Shown: positions 1 to 11,494, numbered from the stretch's first letter. The stretch is 64,000 nt of DNA from Tenebrio molitor (GCF_963966145.1 NC_091052.1:6510001-6574000); one strand, 5' to 3'. The notes: generated by a model from the sequence alone, not told the origin. Translations and numbers: made by a program.

Positions 1-3000
1 TTAGCTCCAGAAGATAACAGTGGAATAACAACTGTATTGGCTGGTTCAGTCGCATCTTCACGAGTTGAAGTCAAAGTTGATCTTGTGTTGCTTGAACTGA
101 CAGTGGTAGGTACAATACTAGAAGATACTATGTTGGCTTGTTTAGTCGTATCTTCACGAGCTGAAGTCACAGTTGATCTTGTGTTGATTAGACCAACCGT
201 GGTAGATACACTACCAGAAGATGTGTTAGTTGATATAGTTGGATAAGTTGAAGACACTCTTAATTTTACGGTACTAGATTCTAAATGTGCTGTTGAAATT
301 ACAGTATCCAATGTAATTGGTTGTGAATCTATAGCGCTAGATGTATAATTTTCTATCCAGTTTAAATATTTTGCAACATCTGTATAGACACCGGGAAAAT
401 TTTCATGGGCGCAGTCAATTCCAAAAGATACAAGTCCCGTTAGCGTACCAGAACAAACCAGAGGACCTCCAGAGTCGCCCTATAAAAATGTACGATCAAT
501 AAATCCAAAAATGTAAATATTACCTGGCAGGAATCCTTGCCAGCAATTCCAGCACAAATTTTATTTTTGTATAAATTAATATTTTCGGACGAGTATGAAG
601 ACTTGCAAACTTCAAAATCAACAATTGGCACTTCTGCGTACATCAGCTCGTTGTTCATATAGTTTCTCCCCTAAGAAAAATATAAATACATCAGTTATTT
701 TCTTGGTTAAAGTCGATGTGTGAATAGTTACAGCAAGCGTTGTACCCCAGCCCGATACAATGCAAGTGCCACTATTGATATGCTTTTTATTTAAATCAAT
801 AGGTCGTATGTTGTTTGTCCAAGGTTTAAAAGTATCTAAAATCTGTACTACATTTTAAAATTCATCATTACTTCATTGCGAAAGTAATATTTTACAAAAC
901 GTACCTCCAATATAGCTATGTCGTAGTTCATTGTAACGTAGTCGTAATAATCGTGAACAAAAACATTTTTAACTTGTTTTAAATTTGTCCGATCTCCCAA
1001 CTGCAAATTTCCAGTGACTACAGCTACTTCTGAGGGTTTTATTTGCTCTGTCTCAATAACAAAACAACAATGTGCTGCTGTCAAAACATGTTTTTCAGTG
1101 ATTATTGTTGCACCACAATATGGGAAAAAATTGTTGTAGAGAATATATGCCTGCAAATATTAATGACATTATTACTGTATGGAGTATTTATTACGTCCGA
1201 AGGCACTAATAAAATAAGTAAGAAGTTTACTCTTGATGTTTTCTTTTTCACCTGATATGAGAATTTTGAGCGATCTTTTACTTCTATTCCGCCAATAATT
1301 TTCAACTCTAATGTAGTGCATGCGATACTGCTTATGAAGCAACCTACGAGTAAAATAAATAATTTATTATTTCTAGTGTAGTTTTTAAATTTCGATAAGA
1401 AAATTATGAATGCCTTAATAGTTATTTATTTAACGAGTTGGTGTGTAATTTGGGCTTTTTTTGGCATGAGTGGGCCAGTTTAAAACTCGAGTGAAACGAG
1501 AGTTTTAAAGGTCCACGAGTGCCAAAAAAGCGCAAATTACACAAGAACGAGTTGAATACAACGTTTTTTTGTTCGACGAGCCCCCCCAAAGGCTCCAAAT
1601 GGCTGAAAATCTTTAAAATTAGCTTGACGTTTCGTTTTGACAAGTTGTCAAATTCATCAAAATCCGTTCACACAGGAGAAAATTCTCAAATTCTGACAGT
1701 GTCGAACAAAAAAAGCTAGTTATTGATGTAAAAGTAAGAATAAAAATTAGAATCAATTAAGTGAATTGTTAATACAAAATTGTTTGTCTATTGAAAGGTA
1801 CAGTCGTTGACCAAAATAAGTAAAAGTAAATTTCGATTGTGTAATTCGATATTTTTGCGAAATCCATCTCTTAGGAAACAAAAGTGCCAAAAATAAAAAA
1901 AAAAAAACAATTCTGATAAGTGTCATCATTCGACAATATTTCAAAAACTCAGAATCATTCAATTGAACATAGTGACAGTGACGAGATGACAAGTGAAAAA
2001 ACACAACCTAACTTTTTGTAAATCAATCGTCAAGTCAAATCAAGTTGTAATCTAATCTGAGACACATACGCCTCACTTACACTACACAAATTTTTGAATT
2101 GTGAAACTGTCTAAGGTAACACTTTGTCCTATTTTATTTTGGTCAACGACTGTACAATTGTGAAAGAATTAATATTACAAGTATTCATTATTTTAGCTGA
2201 CAGTATCAAAGCTTAGTACTTTTATGGTTATTATATGTGATATCCTTGCGCAATTTCAAAACTAACATTAATTAATTTTTGTTTACTATTAATCGTTTCT
2301 AAATGTAATAAGTAATAACACTGTTGTGACAAATATAAATCTAGTAATCTCTTCATTTTCACAATTTTCGTAGAAATGTGTCCATACGAAAGTGTAAACA
2401 TTTTAGATTTAGATTTAGATAATTTTACTTTTTTTTACAATTTCACTCTCGAGACCTCCAAAAATGCGTTATTTGAGATGAAACGTTGTCGTGGTACAAA
2501 AATATCGTCAAGTGCCATTTTGTACTACCTTTGAACTGATTGATTAGTTAGCTAAATAATAAGATTTTGATAAATCAATAAGTTTCAGATTTTCAAAAGC
2601 ATCATACATCATATAGGTATCGAGTGTTCAATTGAAAAGTTGTTCAAGTAGCCTTTGAATTATTCACAACATTGTGAAGTATATCTTAGAAGATCAATGA
2701 TAAAAGTTAGGTTAGGACCATGTTAAAAAATGACATTTTTGACACGGTAGAGATAAAGATGTAAACTCTGCGTTGTTCCAACAGAGATTAATTTGCTGAC
2801 TCAATTCTCGGATAGATGTTTTTGGTGCATTAATTAAATTGAAATTAAATTCAATTAAAGTTCAATTCCACAGAAAACGATACTCAACTCAGAAAAAGTC
2901 GTTATACTCGCAAAATAGAACTGACTGTTTTCGCTCTATTTTGTTTCAAGAAAAAGTCATAGCCAACTTGACGAATTTTTCATTTGAACACCCGTTAATT

Positions 3001-3131
3001 ACACCAATTTAGTTGTAAACAATAAAAATAAAGTCATTTAAATTGCACAAAATGGTCATTTGTAATCGATAGTTTCTTATGATATAATAAATTTACTCAC
3101 CAAATTTTAATATTGCAAATTTAATCAACAT
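1..3131 (-). CDS. Trypsin-like serine protease 1 with Ser/Thr-rich tail (3' end cut by window edge)
   Basis: Secreted S1A protease, likely trypsin-like. Inferred exons: 3101-3131, 1252-1343, 905-1150, 732-842, 524-670 and 479 to beyond position 1. The tiny first exon (MLIKFAILKF plus one base) joins in phase to exon 2 to give a signal peptide ending FISSIAC. Its distance (1.76 kb) makes it less certain than the rest. Activation would occur before IIGGIEV. The triad is intact: His in LTAAHCC, Asp in NYDIAIL, Ser in GDSGGPL. An Asp six residues before the Ser (KDSCQGDSGG) predicts Arg/Lys specificity. After the usual protease end (VAKYLNWIEN) the frame stays open for more than 100 codons of Thr/Ser-rich sequence, partly built of 96-base repeats. 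It is first of three tandem paralogs sharing intron positions. A mucin-like or surface-anchored role for the tail is inference. Confidence 0.85.
37..228 (-). repeat. 96-base coding tandem repeat in protease 1 tail
   Basis: Two copies (about 37-132 and 133-228) lie exactly 96 bases apart and encode 32-residue units. Both contain TRST followed by a (L/V)TS(A/T)RED segment and end in a hydrophobic-plus-Val stretch. The length is a multiple of three, so the frame is kept. More copies may lie left of the window. Confidence 0.8.
1432..1551. repeat. Palindromic repeat in first intron of protease 1
   Basis: A near-perfect inverted repeat of about 120 bases. The left arm has GTGTAATTTGGGCTTTTTTT and the right arm the complementary AAAAAAGCGCAAATTACAC. 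The centre is a short hairpin around ACTCGAGTGAAACGAGAGT. It is probably part of a dispersed foldback element; no coding content is credible. Confidence 0.75.
1801..2152. mobile_element. TA-flanked MITE with CAGTCGTTGACC termini
   Basis: The element is 352 bases long. It starts CAGTCGTTGACCAAAATAA and ends with the exact reverse complement. TA lies on both sides (1799-1800 and 2153-2154), as expected for Tc1/mariner insertion. There is no transposase frame, so it is non-autonomous. It sits inside the inferred first intron of protease 1. Confidence 0.85.
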
Positions 3132-3548
3132 TATTAGTAATTTATTATTTTATTACAATTTTCAAGGATACGTGCGCATTTTGAATGTTATCTCTCTGTA
3201 TCCTTACCACTAATGATAAATTTCAACAACAAAGGCAAAGTTTACTTTGCAAATGTACCTAATTTATTACATTATTGTTTAAGAATAAAATAAATTAAAC
3301 TGTTGTCTACTGAACTATTTCGTTTATTTTTTGTCTTATTTTTTATTTATTGTGTTCTAACCATCTGCCGGTCTTTTGTCTTAAATTATTCTCGTTCTCT
3401 GCGAGTATAATTTGAAAAAATAATAATTCATGTACTACGAGTAGGTAGGCAAAGTTTACTGAGTATTAATCAAGTTGCAAGAACAATTCAGTTTCATCTT
3501 TCTTTATTATCTTCGTTCACTCTTCTGAAAATCTTTATTAGAAAGTTA

Positions 3549-4669
3549 TTACAAAATGTAGCAAATTTTTAATAACAACAACAGCAACAAAAACGTTGTT
3601 TCTTTAGATTCTGCCCACGATGACGGTCTTGTCTTTTGATCTTCTATCCACTTCAAGTATTTAGATACTTCAGTGTATACACTGGGATAGTTCTTATAAC
3701 TACACCCATATCCAAAAGATATTATTCCTGCTAGACTATTATCGCACACAAGAGGACCACCATTGTCACCCTTAAATCTCAAAAATTCCACAACAGATAA
3801 ATTAAAAAATAAAAAATACCTGACAAAAGTCCTTTCCAGTTGTTCCGGCACAAATTGCTTTATCACCGATTGGATAAGTAAAAGCGGAATATGCTTTGTT
3901 ACACGTTTCCCAATCAACAATGGGAACTTCTGCATACAAAAGCTTCGAATTCATGTCATCTATCGTCTGTCAAAAGAAATATTAAATTTGGGCAGAAAAT
4001 AGAATAATTGACGTACATCAAGAGTCGTTCCCCATCCAGACACAGTGCAAGTAGTATTATTTACCAGATTTGTTGTTGTTAAATTGATGGGTCGTATGTC
4101 ATCTGTCCACTTGTTGAAAGAACCTGAAATCTGTGCCATTGATATCTTTTATGGATGTACAGTAATATAAATCTGTCAATTACTCTTAATACGGCTATGT
4201 TATTGGCAAGTGTGACCGGATCGTAGCTTTCATGAATAAAGACATTTTGTACTCGTTTGACGTTAGAAGTATCGTACAAATTGAGATTTCCAACAGCGAC
4301 AGCAACTTCTGACGGTTTGACTAGTAATTTAAGATTTGGTTTACAGCAATTTCCTGCAGTTAAAATGTGTCTTTCGTCAATTATTGTTCCACCACAGAAT
4401 GGAACACCTTTGTAGAGAAGAGCTGCCTGAAATAACAAAGAAAGAATTCTACGTTCACAACTAGAGTTTTAATGTTTGTGTTTTTACCTGATAAGCAAAT
4501 TTTGATCTGTTTTTAACTTCAGTTCCACCTGCAATTCTTGGTTCGGGTTTAATACACGTGGCACAGCTTATAAGACAACCTAAATTATTTTTTTAGCTTC
4601 TCTATAATTTATAATCATGCAAAAATAAAGCAACACTGGTAACTTACCTAACAATATCCAACATAACAT
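3549..4669 (-). CDS. Serine protease homolog 2 (catalytic triad replaced by Asn)
   Basis: Secreted S1A-fold protein, predicted to be inactive. Exons: 4648-4669, 4488-4579, 4184-4426, 4017-4130, 3820-3966 and 3549-3770; all junctions keep frame. The signal peptide starts MLCWILLGC. The site before the mature chain reads PEPR then IAGGTEV. The His site is LTAGNCC (Asn for His), the Asp site ANNIAVL (Asn for Asp) and the Ser site GDNGGPL (Asn for Ser). Cysteines and the general fold motifs are kept. The chain ends after a spacer in a Leu-rich segment (FLLLLLLLKICYIL), which resembles a GPI-attachment or membrane tail. Serine protease homologs commonly act as cofactors or binding proteins; the role here is unknown. 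The open frame and intact splice sites argue against a pseudogene. Confidence 0.88.
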
Positions 4670-4740
4670 TATATTGGCTGTTGATTTTGATTGGTTTATC
4701 TTTCATGCTCACACGTAAATGATACAATAAAATAGTCTAA

Positions 4741-4748
4741 TCTTATCA
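4741..4748 (-). promoter_or_regulatory. GATA-type site upstream of protease homolog 2
   Basis: TGATAAGA reads on the minus strand about 72 bases before the start codon. A second GATAAA core lies near 4695-4700. Sites of this kind are typical of insect gut enzyme genes driven by GATA factors. A single match is weak evidence. Confidence 0.3.
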
Positions 4749-5058
4749 ATGGCGTTATGATATTTTATCATTAATTTCCTAACAAACAGACTTTGTGTAG
4801 CTTGAACTATTGTTACCCAATCATCTGTAGTTCCTTTGTGTCATATGGCAAAACATATCACTGAAAATCCCTTCTGAACAAAGAAGAAATACAATTTTCA
4901 TTTCCGAGTCAGTTTGATTTCAATCATACTCACAATCAAAATCAACTTTTGGAACAAAAACTATAACAATGTTTACCAACTTTACAATATATTTATTAAC
5001 GAAAGAATGACATTTATGAAATAATAAAGTCTATAACATTTCAAATTAGGAACTGCTA

Positions 5059-6853
5059 CTATGATAAAGTTGCGATAATTTTTACAAACAATAGTAGAAG
5101 GAACGTTGACATTGCTTGATTAACCACAGATGATGATCTTTGTTTTTGTGTCTCTATCCAATCTATATATTTTGCGACTTCTGTGTACACACCCGGAAAG
5201 TATTGCTCCCCACATCCAATTCCATAAGATACTATTCCGGTAAGACTATCGGAACAGACTAGAGGACCTCCTGAGTCGCCCTACCATTGCAAAATAAATG
5301 TGATCTAGATGACTGGTGAATCAGTGGGATATACCTGACAAGAATCTTTTCCAGTTAATCCTGCGCAAAGTACGTCGTCTCCTACAGGACCTTCTGTTAA
5401 GGCGTACGACGCATTACACGTTGTCTTGTCAACTAAGGGAACTTCCACAAAAAGAAGATCTTGATTCATGTATTTTCCTGACTTAATGACAGACAATAAC
5501 ATAATATTGAAAAATATAACTGTATACTTACAGAATTTGTGGTTCCCCATCCTGAGACAATACAATTCCCGGTGGTCAGATACTCTTGAGTTAAATTTAT
5601 TGGACGAATTTTATCTGTCCAGCTTAACTTGTCTGAAAGCTAAACAACACAAAAAGTTTGATCATGCCAAAAATAACATTGTATCAATTACTCTTATTAC
5701 GGCGATGTCGTTAATTATTTTATCTGCATCGTAACTTCCGTGAACAAAGATATTTTGAACTCCTAGTACCGTAGTCTTATCTTCTAATTTTAAATTTCCC
5801 AGTGCTACAGATAATTCTTTGGGTTTTATTAACGAATCTATGGGAAAACAACAATGTGCAGCTGTCAAAATATGTCTTTCGTCGATTATTGTTCCGCCAC
5901 AGTAGGGAGTATCATAGTAGAGAAGCAGAGCCTAAAAACAATTTAAACCTTTATTTATTGTTAATATTTTAGTATAAACAATTAAACTAAAAATAAAAAT
6001 ACTTTTTTATATAATTAATTCAAAAAATTGAAATTCGCGCATAGTTATCTGTGCATGAAGTGGGTCATTTTCTTACGTGTCTTTCTTTTTACATTGTTAG
6101 TAAGATCGAAACCATAGAAACCATACAAAACAGTGTGTGAAATGCAATTTCACGCATACGACTATTTCTGTTTTTCATTTCACGCACTGTTTTTTATTAG
6201 TTACCTAGCAACATGGTCACTGCATTGAAACTTCAGAGTTCCTTCAAAAATTTGAATTTTTAATTTCAATTTTTTGAATCAATTATAGAAAAAATATTGT
6301 TTATATTTCGTGCGCGAAGATGTTTTTGTGCATTCAAAGGCTTATACTGCCTCGACCTTCGTCTCGGCGTAAAAGATCTTTTCATGCACAAAAAACACTC
6401 TCTTCGCGCACTTAATATAAAAATAACTATTACGTTACATTTCAATCAGTATTCGTCACTTTCAATTAAATGCACTCACTATGAAAACGTTGAGTACTTG
6501 TGAGTACTATCAGATGATAGTACTCAGGAGTACTCAACGTTTAATATAATATTCCAATTTGTGTAAAAAAAATGAGGCCGTTATAAAATAAATTGATAAC
6601 ATTTTTGGTAATCCCTACCTGGTAAGCAAATTTTGATCGATCTGTTACCACAGTGCCACCCACAATTCTACGTCCCGGTTTGGCAGTAACCCCATAGCTC
6701 AGGAGAGAACCTAAATTCGTAACAATTTTAAAACTAAGCCTAATTTTACATTTTTTTGTAGGTAATCAATATCACACAGAAAAATGGTTGATCACGTACG
6801 TTGTACAAAAACACTCATCACTTACATGTCAAAATAAAAATAAATAGCGTCAT
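5059..6853 (-). CDS. Trypsin-like serine protease 3 with hydrophobic C-terminal tail
   Basis: Secreted S1A protease predicted to be active. Exons: 6826-6853, 6619-6710, 5692-5931, 5532-5639, 5335-5481 and 5059-5280. The signal peptide begins MTLFIFILTCSLLSYG. Activation would occur after PGRR, before IVGGTVV. The triad is intact: His in LTAAHCC, Asp in INDIAVI, Ser in GDSGGPL. KDSCQ before GDSGG puts the specificity Asp in place, so cleavage after Arg/Lys is expected. For the fifth exon I chose the acceptor at CATTAAG, because the nearby TCAG acceptor would shift the frame into a stop. The protein ends MSTFLLLLFVKIIATLS, a hydrophobic tail like that of paralog 2, suggesting GPI or membrane anchoring (inference). 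The large second intron (5932-6618) holds three hairpin repeats. Confidence 0.9.
6127..6193. repeat. Hairpin repeat in protease 3 intron
   Basis: AAAACAGTGTGTGAAATG is followed about 30 bases later by CATTTCACGCACTGTTTT. The arms of about 18 bases have one mismatch. The element is non-coding. Confidence 0.6.
6303..6418. repeat. Inverted repeat with GTGCGCGAAGA arms
   Basis: ATATTTCGTGCGCGAAGA...TTTTTGTGCAT on the left pairs with ATGCACAAAAAACA...TCTTCGCGCACTTAATAT on the right. The arms span about 30 bases with small gaps. It is probably a foldback MITE remnant. Confidence 0.65.
6485..6542. repeat. Near-perfect short hairpin
   Basis: AAACGTTGAGTACT and AGTACTCAACGTTT are the ends of a nearly perfect 58-base palindrome with almost no loop (centre TATCAGATGATA). 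It lies in an intron of protease 3. Confidence 0.75.
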
Positions 6854-7751
6854 GGTGTTGAGTTTATGACTAAACGAATGATTTCCAGTACTCAAATAAA
6901 ATTAAGAGCCAGGATAAACTAATCTAATCAACGATTTTTTTTATCTTTTCATCTTGTATTTTACCGAAACACTTAACAAAACTCATTTTGTATTTCCAGT
7001 ACATAAAAAAAATCCAAAATCGTGTATATAACAGATGATATTATTGAAAATTTGGATTAATTAATCGTCAGAAGTAATCAAAAAAATTTTTCTTTTGGAT
7101 TTTTTTTTAAATCACACCCATGTGTAATCCACGTGATTGTTAATCAGATCAATATTGATTATTAATTACGATTTGAACATGTTTATACCCGTACTCTTAT
7201 TTATCTAGTTCAGTTTTTTTTTATTTCTGCAAAACTTCAATTTAATTAATAATTGCATTGACATTCCAAGTCAAGGCCAAGATATTGAATGGTGTTTGCA
7301 CATCTAACTTCAGTTTTTAGCAACAATTTTTATTACAAGTTTTCAAGGCAATTAATTTAAAATAAAATGCAAAAACTACGATTGTCACTCTTGTTGCTAT
7401 TATTTCCGGTTGACTAAATTTATACGCGGTGTATAAAGTAGATATCACTCACGATAAATTCACAGAAAATTGTCGTATTCTTTCCAAGAAAAATCTAACT
7501 GCAAGAGGTTTTTAAACTGTGATAATATTTTACGAGTATGTAAATAAGTTTAAAACAAATACCTAGCCTTAAACCAGAACTGAACCTGACTGACAAAATC
7601 GTAATTTTTATTTGAAGAACAAAATTTGTTTATCTTTACGGTTTTGAGTGAATCAAAAATTTTCTAATTACATATAATCTAACACAAAAATACTTCTTAA
7701 AACAAATAAATTAAGACCTAATTAAGGGTTTAACTATCTTTTAAAAATACA
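6854..7751. other. AT-rich spacer upstream of protease 3
   Basis: No coding region, RNA gene or clear repeat was seen. It should include the protease 3 promoter on the minus strand near 6860-6950, but no decisive TATA box or initiator could be assigned. Confidence 0.5.
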
Positions 7752-7753
7752 TA

Positions 7754-9002
7754 CAGGCTGATTCACGTAGCCCGTTCATTAGAAACTTTTTGATTTCCCA
7801 AAATCATATTAATATGAAAATTGGTAGTTGACTATAATCGACTACTCTAAGTTCAAATGAAATATTTTCAAAATGGCGGCACTTCCGGAAAGTCCGGAAA
7901 TCGATGCCATGTTTGTTTTTTTAAATAGAAAGACCCCATTTTGACTTCACATTTCGATTCTACGTTAACTTTTGAGTTTAGTACGTCTTTTTGTCATTAC
8001 TTATCTGTCATCGTTTTTGACCTATGTTATCTTTTTTGCAAAAAAGTGAGGTTGCAGGGCTTCATTAAAAAAATTATAATTCCTGAACCATCAGAAATAA
8101 ATAATTTATTTTTACTTTACTGACTTTCCAGAGATTTGGCCGCGATTTTGCGCTATTAACGACAATTGTTTTATTTGAATTTTTATTCAAAAATAACATT
8201 GCAATAAAAATTAGATAGCAACAAAACAATAAAAAAATAAGCAAATTAACAAAAAAATATTTTAATGTAAATGATTTCATTGAAAATATTCTTTTGTTAA
8301 TTTGCTTATTTTTTTATTATTTCGTTTGTATCTACTGTTTATTGCATGCGATTTTTGAATAAAAATTCAAATAAAACAATTGTTTGGTAAAAAAAAAGAA
8401 TATTTTACTCAAAAAATCGAAACCGCTGGGAATAGGCATACACAATGTTAATAAAAGTAGGCTTAGAATGAAATTTTACATTTATATCTAGTGTCACAAA
8501 TGGAGGTTACCATTTAAAAAAATTAAGTTTTTTACATTTTTTGATTAGCAATTTTGAAAAATTTCAGTAGACGTATGAAACATAAAAAAAATTCACTAAT
8601 GGCGGAAAAGATCAGCCAGGTCTTTAGGAATTCAACTAAAAAAAAATCAATTATTTATTTCCGATGGTTCAAGAGTTATAAATTTGTTAATGAAGCCCTG
8701 CAACCTCGCTTTTTTGCAAAAAAAGATGAGATAGGTTAAAAAAGATGACAAATAAGTGTTGACAAAAAGACGTTCTAAACTCAAAATTTAACATATAATC
8801 GAAATGTGAAGTCAAAATGAGGCCTTTCCATTTAAAAAAATAAAGATGGCGTCGATTTCCAGTATTTCCGGAATTACCACCATTTTGAAAATATTTCATT
8901 TGAACTTGGAGTAGTCGATTATAGTCAACTACTAATTTTCATATTAATATGATTTGGGGAAATCAGAAAGTTTCTAAGGAAGGGGCTACGTGAATCAGCC
9001 TG
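7754..9002. mobile_element. 1.25 kb TA-flanked foldback element
   Basis: It begins CAGGCTGATTCACGTAG and ends with the reverse complement CTACGTGAATCAGCCTG, with TA on both sides (7752-7753, 9003-9004). The arms remain alignable for about 400 bases each (7754 to about 8157, about 8590 to 9002), at imperfect identity. No transposase frame is visible. A separate palindrome occupies its centre (8161-8385). The TA duplication suggests Tc1/mariner-type mobilisation. Confidence 0.85.
8161..8385. mobile_element. Palindromic element nested in the foldback element
   Basis: ACAATTGTTTTATTTGAATT at the left pairs with AATTCAAATAAAACAATTGT at the right. The arms continue inward for about 100 bases each with few mismatches (for example AATAAAAAAATAAGCAAATT against AATTTGCTTATTTTTTTATT). 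It is nested inside the 7754-9002 element. Confidence 0.75.
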
Positions 9003-9004
9003 TA

Positions 9005-11251
9005 TATGCACGTACACAAAAAAAATATATCTAACTAAAAATATTTGACATTAATTTTTTATTTGTGTAATCCACCTTGTTTTTATAACATTATCCTGAA
9101 ACGTTTGAACGATGATAGCAATTTATCAAAAATAAGCTTATCACAATATAATTCGTTTTTGTTACCTAATTAATACAATGTCTACAATTCACGGAAAACA
9201 TTATATACTCACAACTTGTTGCCTCATTACGTAGGCATATGACGTAAAAGTAGCAACTATACATAAATTAAAATAAAGTAAAATATGTAAACAATTGTTA
9301 CCACTAAATTTACTTGTGTGATTAATGCTAAAGAGTAGTTCTTTGAAGAAGAACTATAATTGAAAGTAATGTTGTGAAAGCTTTCAATTGAGCTAAATTA
9401 TAATTAATATGTGGAAGTCGTCTTGCATAACATCATTGTACTTGATTAAGAACTTTAGTCCCACATGATCGAATTATTTTATGCTTTAGAAGGCTATGAA
9501 TCTTTTTTTATTTATGTTGGCAATAATTAGTAAGGGTACTTAATAATATAACCTATACAATTTTGCCAGAAACGCTTAACTTTTACAGAATATGTAATAC
9601 TGCTCAAAAACTACTACCGAAATGATATAAAATTGGAAAATAAAAAACGGTCGTATTTCCTTACTGCCACGCATAGAAGAATGTTTGTATTTATTAAAAT
9701 GGCATTGCTAATATAACCTCAAACTGTCAGATTTAAAATACCGATGTCACTTTTACTGCCAACATAAATTTTAAAAAATCACAGCCTTCTAGAGTTCTAG
9801 AATCTAGACTTCTAGAGGATAAAAGTATTGGATCATATTGTTGAAACTGAGACTAATCGTGGTTTCTTTTAACTTCTGCCGGAGTTTCTGGAACTACTAA
9901 CCAGTAAAAGTTGGTAAAAAGAATTGAACGCGCCTTTTGCGGTTGTCTTTTCCCGTTTGGGACCAACACTACCTCACGTCATATTTGCTTAACTCGACTA
10001 CAGCACTCTGCAATTGTTGCAGTTTGAGGTTACAGAAACCACTTCGCATGTGAGATTTCCACGAATCTGTCTATCGCAGACCACAACCAAATTTCCCACG
10101 AGGGGATCTACATCGACGGAGCTTCGTCAGCGTCGCGGCGCTCCCGCCTCCAAGCGCAGGCTTATAACTGTCGACCACGCCACTTCAGTCAGTGAGTGAC
10201 ATGGTATCATCGGCACTGCTTCGTACCCAAAACTATCCGCGTGGAGAGACATGTATAACGATGAATATTCACACAGCAAGCAGAATATTTGTGGTAAGAC
10301 ATAAAAGAGGGGAGGCTCGTTTTTAACTGAACCCCGAGTGAAAGGAGAAGCGAAAAAGGTAGAATGAAAGATGGAAGTCTTGACATGTGGGGGGTGGTCG
10401 GCCGGCACGTTAGTATTTTCAGGATACACTTTTAAAAGTGTATCAAATCGTCTGATAGTTTATCAAAATGATCCCTTCACTTGAAATAGTGGAACAACGA
10501 CTAGGGTCAGTGAACAACTGCTCTACTGAATATTCAAATGCGATCATTTAGTTTGTTTGTCAATTTTTTTAAGCGAACGGGGTCACTAAGGGATTATAAT
10601 AGAAATAGCGTGATCGTGCAATAACAATTAATCTATTTGCAATTTTCTTAAGTGGACAAAAACTGGGTGAATTGAAATTTTATGGTCACATGAAATTTCT
10701 TAAACTTAGTTTTGTTAATTGATCTGAGGTCTTTTACCTCGTAACATTTTTATTATTGATTAACCATTTGGATTATTAACACTTTAACGGGTCCACATCA
10801 TCAATAAAACATTAACAATATCTAATCGTCTTGGTGTAAACGAATTGAAATAAAATTCTCATTCCGAAACGAATGATCAAATTAGCAATTTGCTTTGTTT
10901 TGATGCAATATACGAGTATGAATTTTCTTTAAAAACTGACTTATCTATACAAAGTATCGATGAGCGATTATTTCAAGAAAAAGTAATCACTCAATCTGTG
11001 CTTTGTTTGATAAGAAGAATAATAAGGCGGGAATTCAGACGTTGTCACGTGGAGAAAATGAATTAGCCAAAAACATTTTTTCCTTTGTTCAGATTTGCAA
11101 TTTTTGAACGTGAACCGCGTCACGTTTGTTTAATTAATTCCTACTCATTCAGGGTCAAAATTAAAATGTGTTTCAATCAAGCCATTTTGTAGGTTAGAAT
11201 AGTTTAAAAGTAAAGGTTTCTAATTCTGATAAACAGTTAAAAAAATTATTG
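9005..11251. other. Intergenic stretch with no supported gene
   Basis: Mostly AT-rich. About 9930-10420 is richer in G+C and has short open frames on both strands, but none has recognisable motifs. A cluster of overlapping TCTAGA-type palindromes lies at 9787-9817, and a 20-base palindrome (ATACACTTTTAAAAGTGTAT) lies near 10423-10442. Confidence 0.5.
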
Positions 11252-11253
11252 TA

Positions 11254-11494
11254 CAGTTAGAGTAGTTAGACACACGGAATTTCGGGCATCACTGTCAATA
11301 TACTGTCAAAAAATGTAAAATAGGCTTTACATTATTAACCTCAATTTTACCGATTACGACGATTTTGATTGACATGCGATTGACGTGAACAGAAAATAAA
11401 TTTCAAAATTTGACTTTTGAATGTCACGTTGACAATAAAGAGTGATTTAGAGTGCAATTTTTTGAAGTAACAGGAAATTCCGTGTCCCTAACTG
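11254..11494. mobile_element. 241-base TA-flanked MITE
   Basis: It starts CAGTTAGAGTAGTTAGACAC and ends GTGTCCCTAACTG, with TA at 11252-11253 and 11495-11496. Terminal pairing includes ACGGAATTTC against GAAATTCCGT. It has no coding potential and belongs to the Tc1/mariner-like non-autonomous group. Confidence 0.75.
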
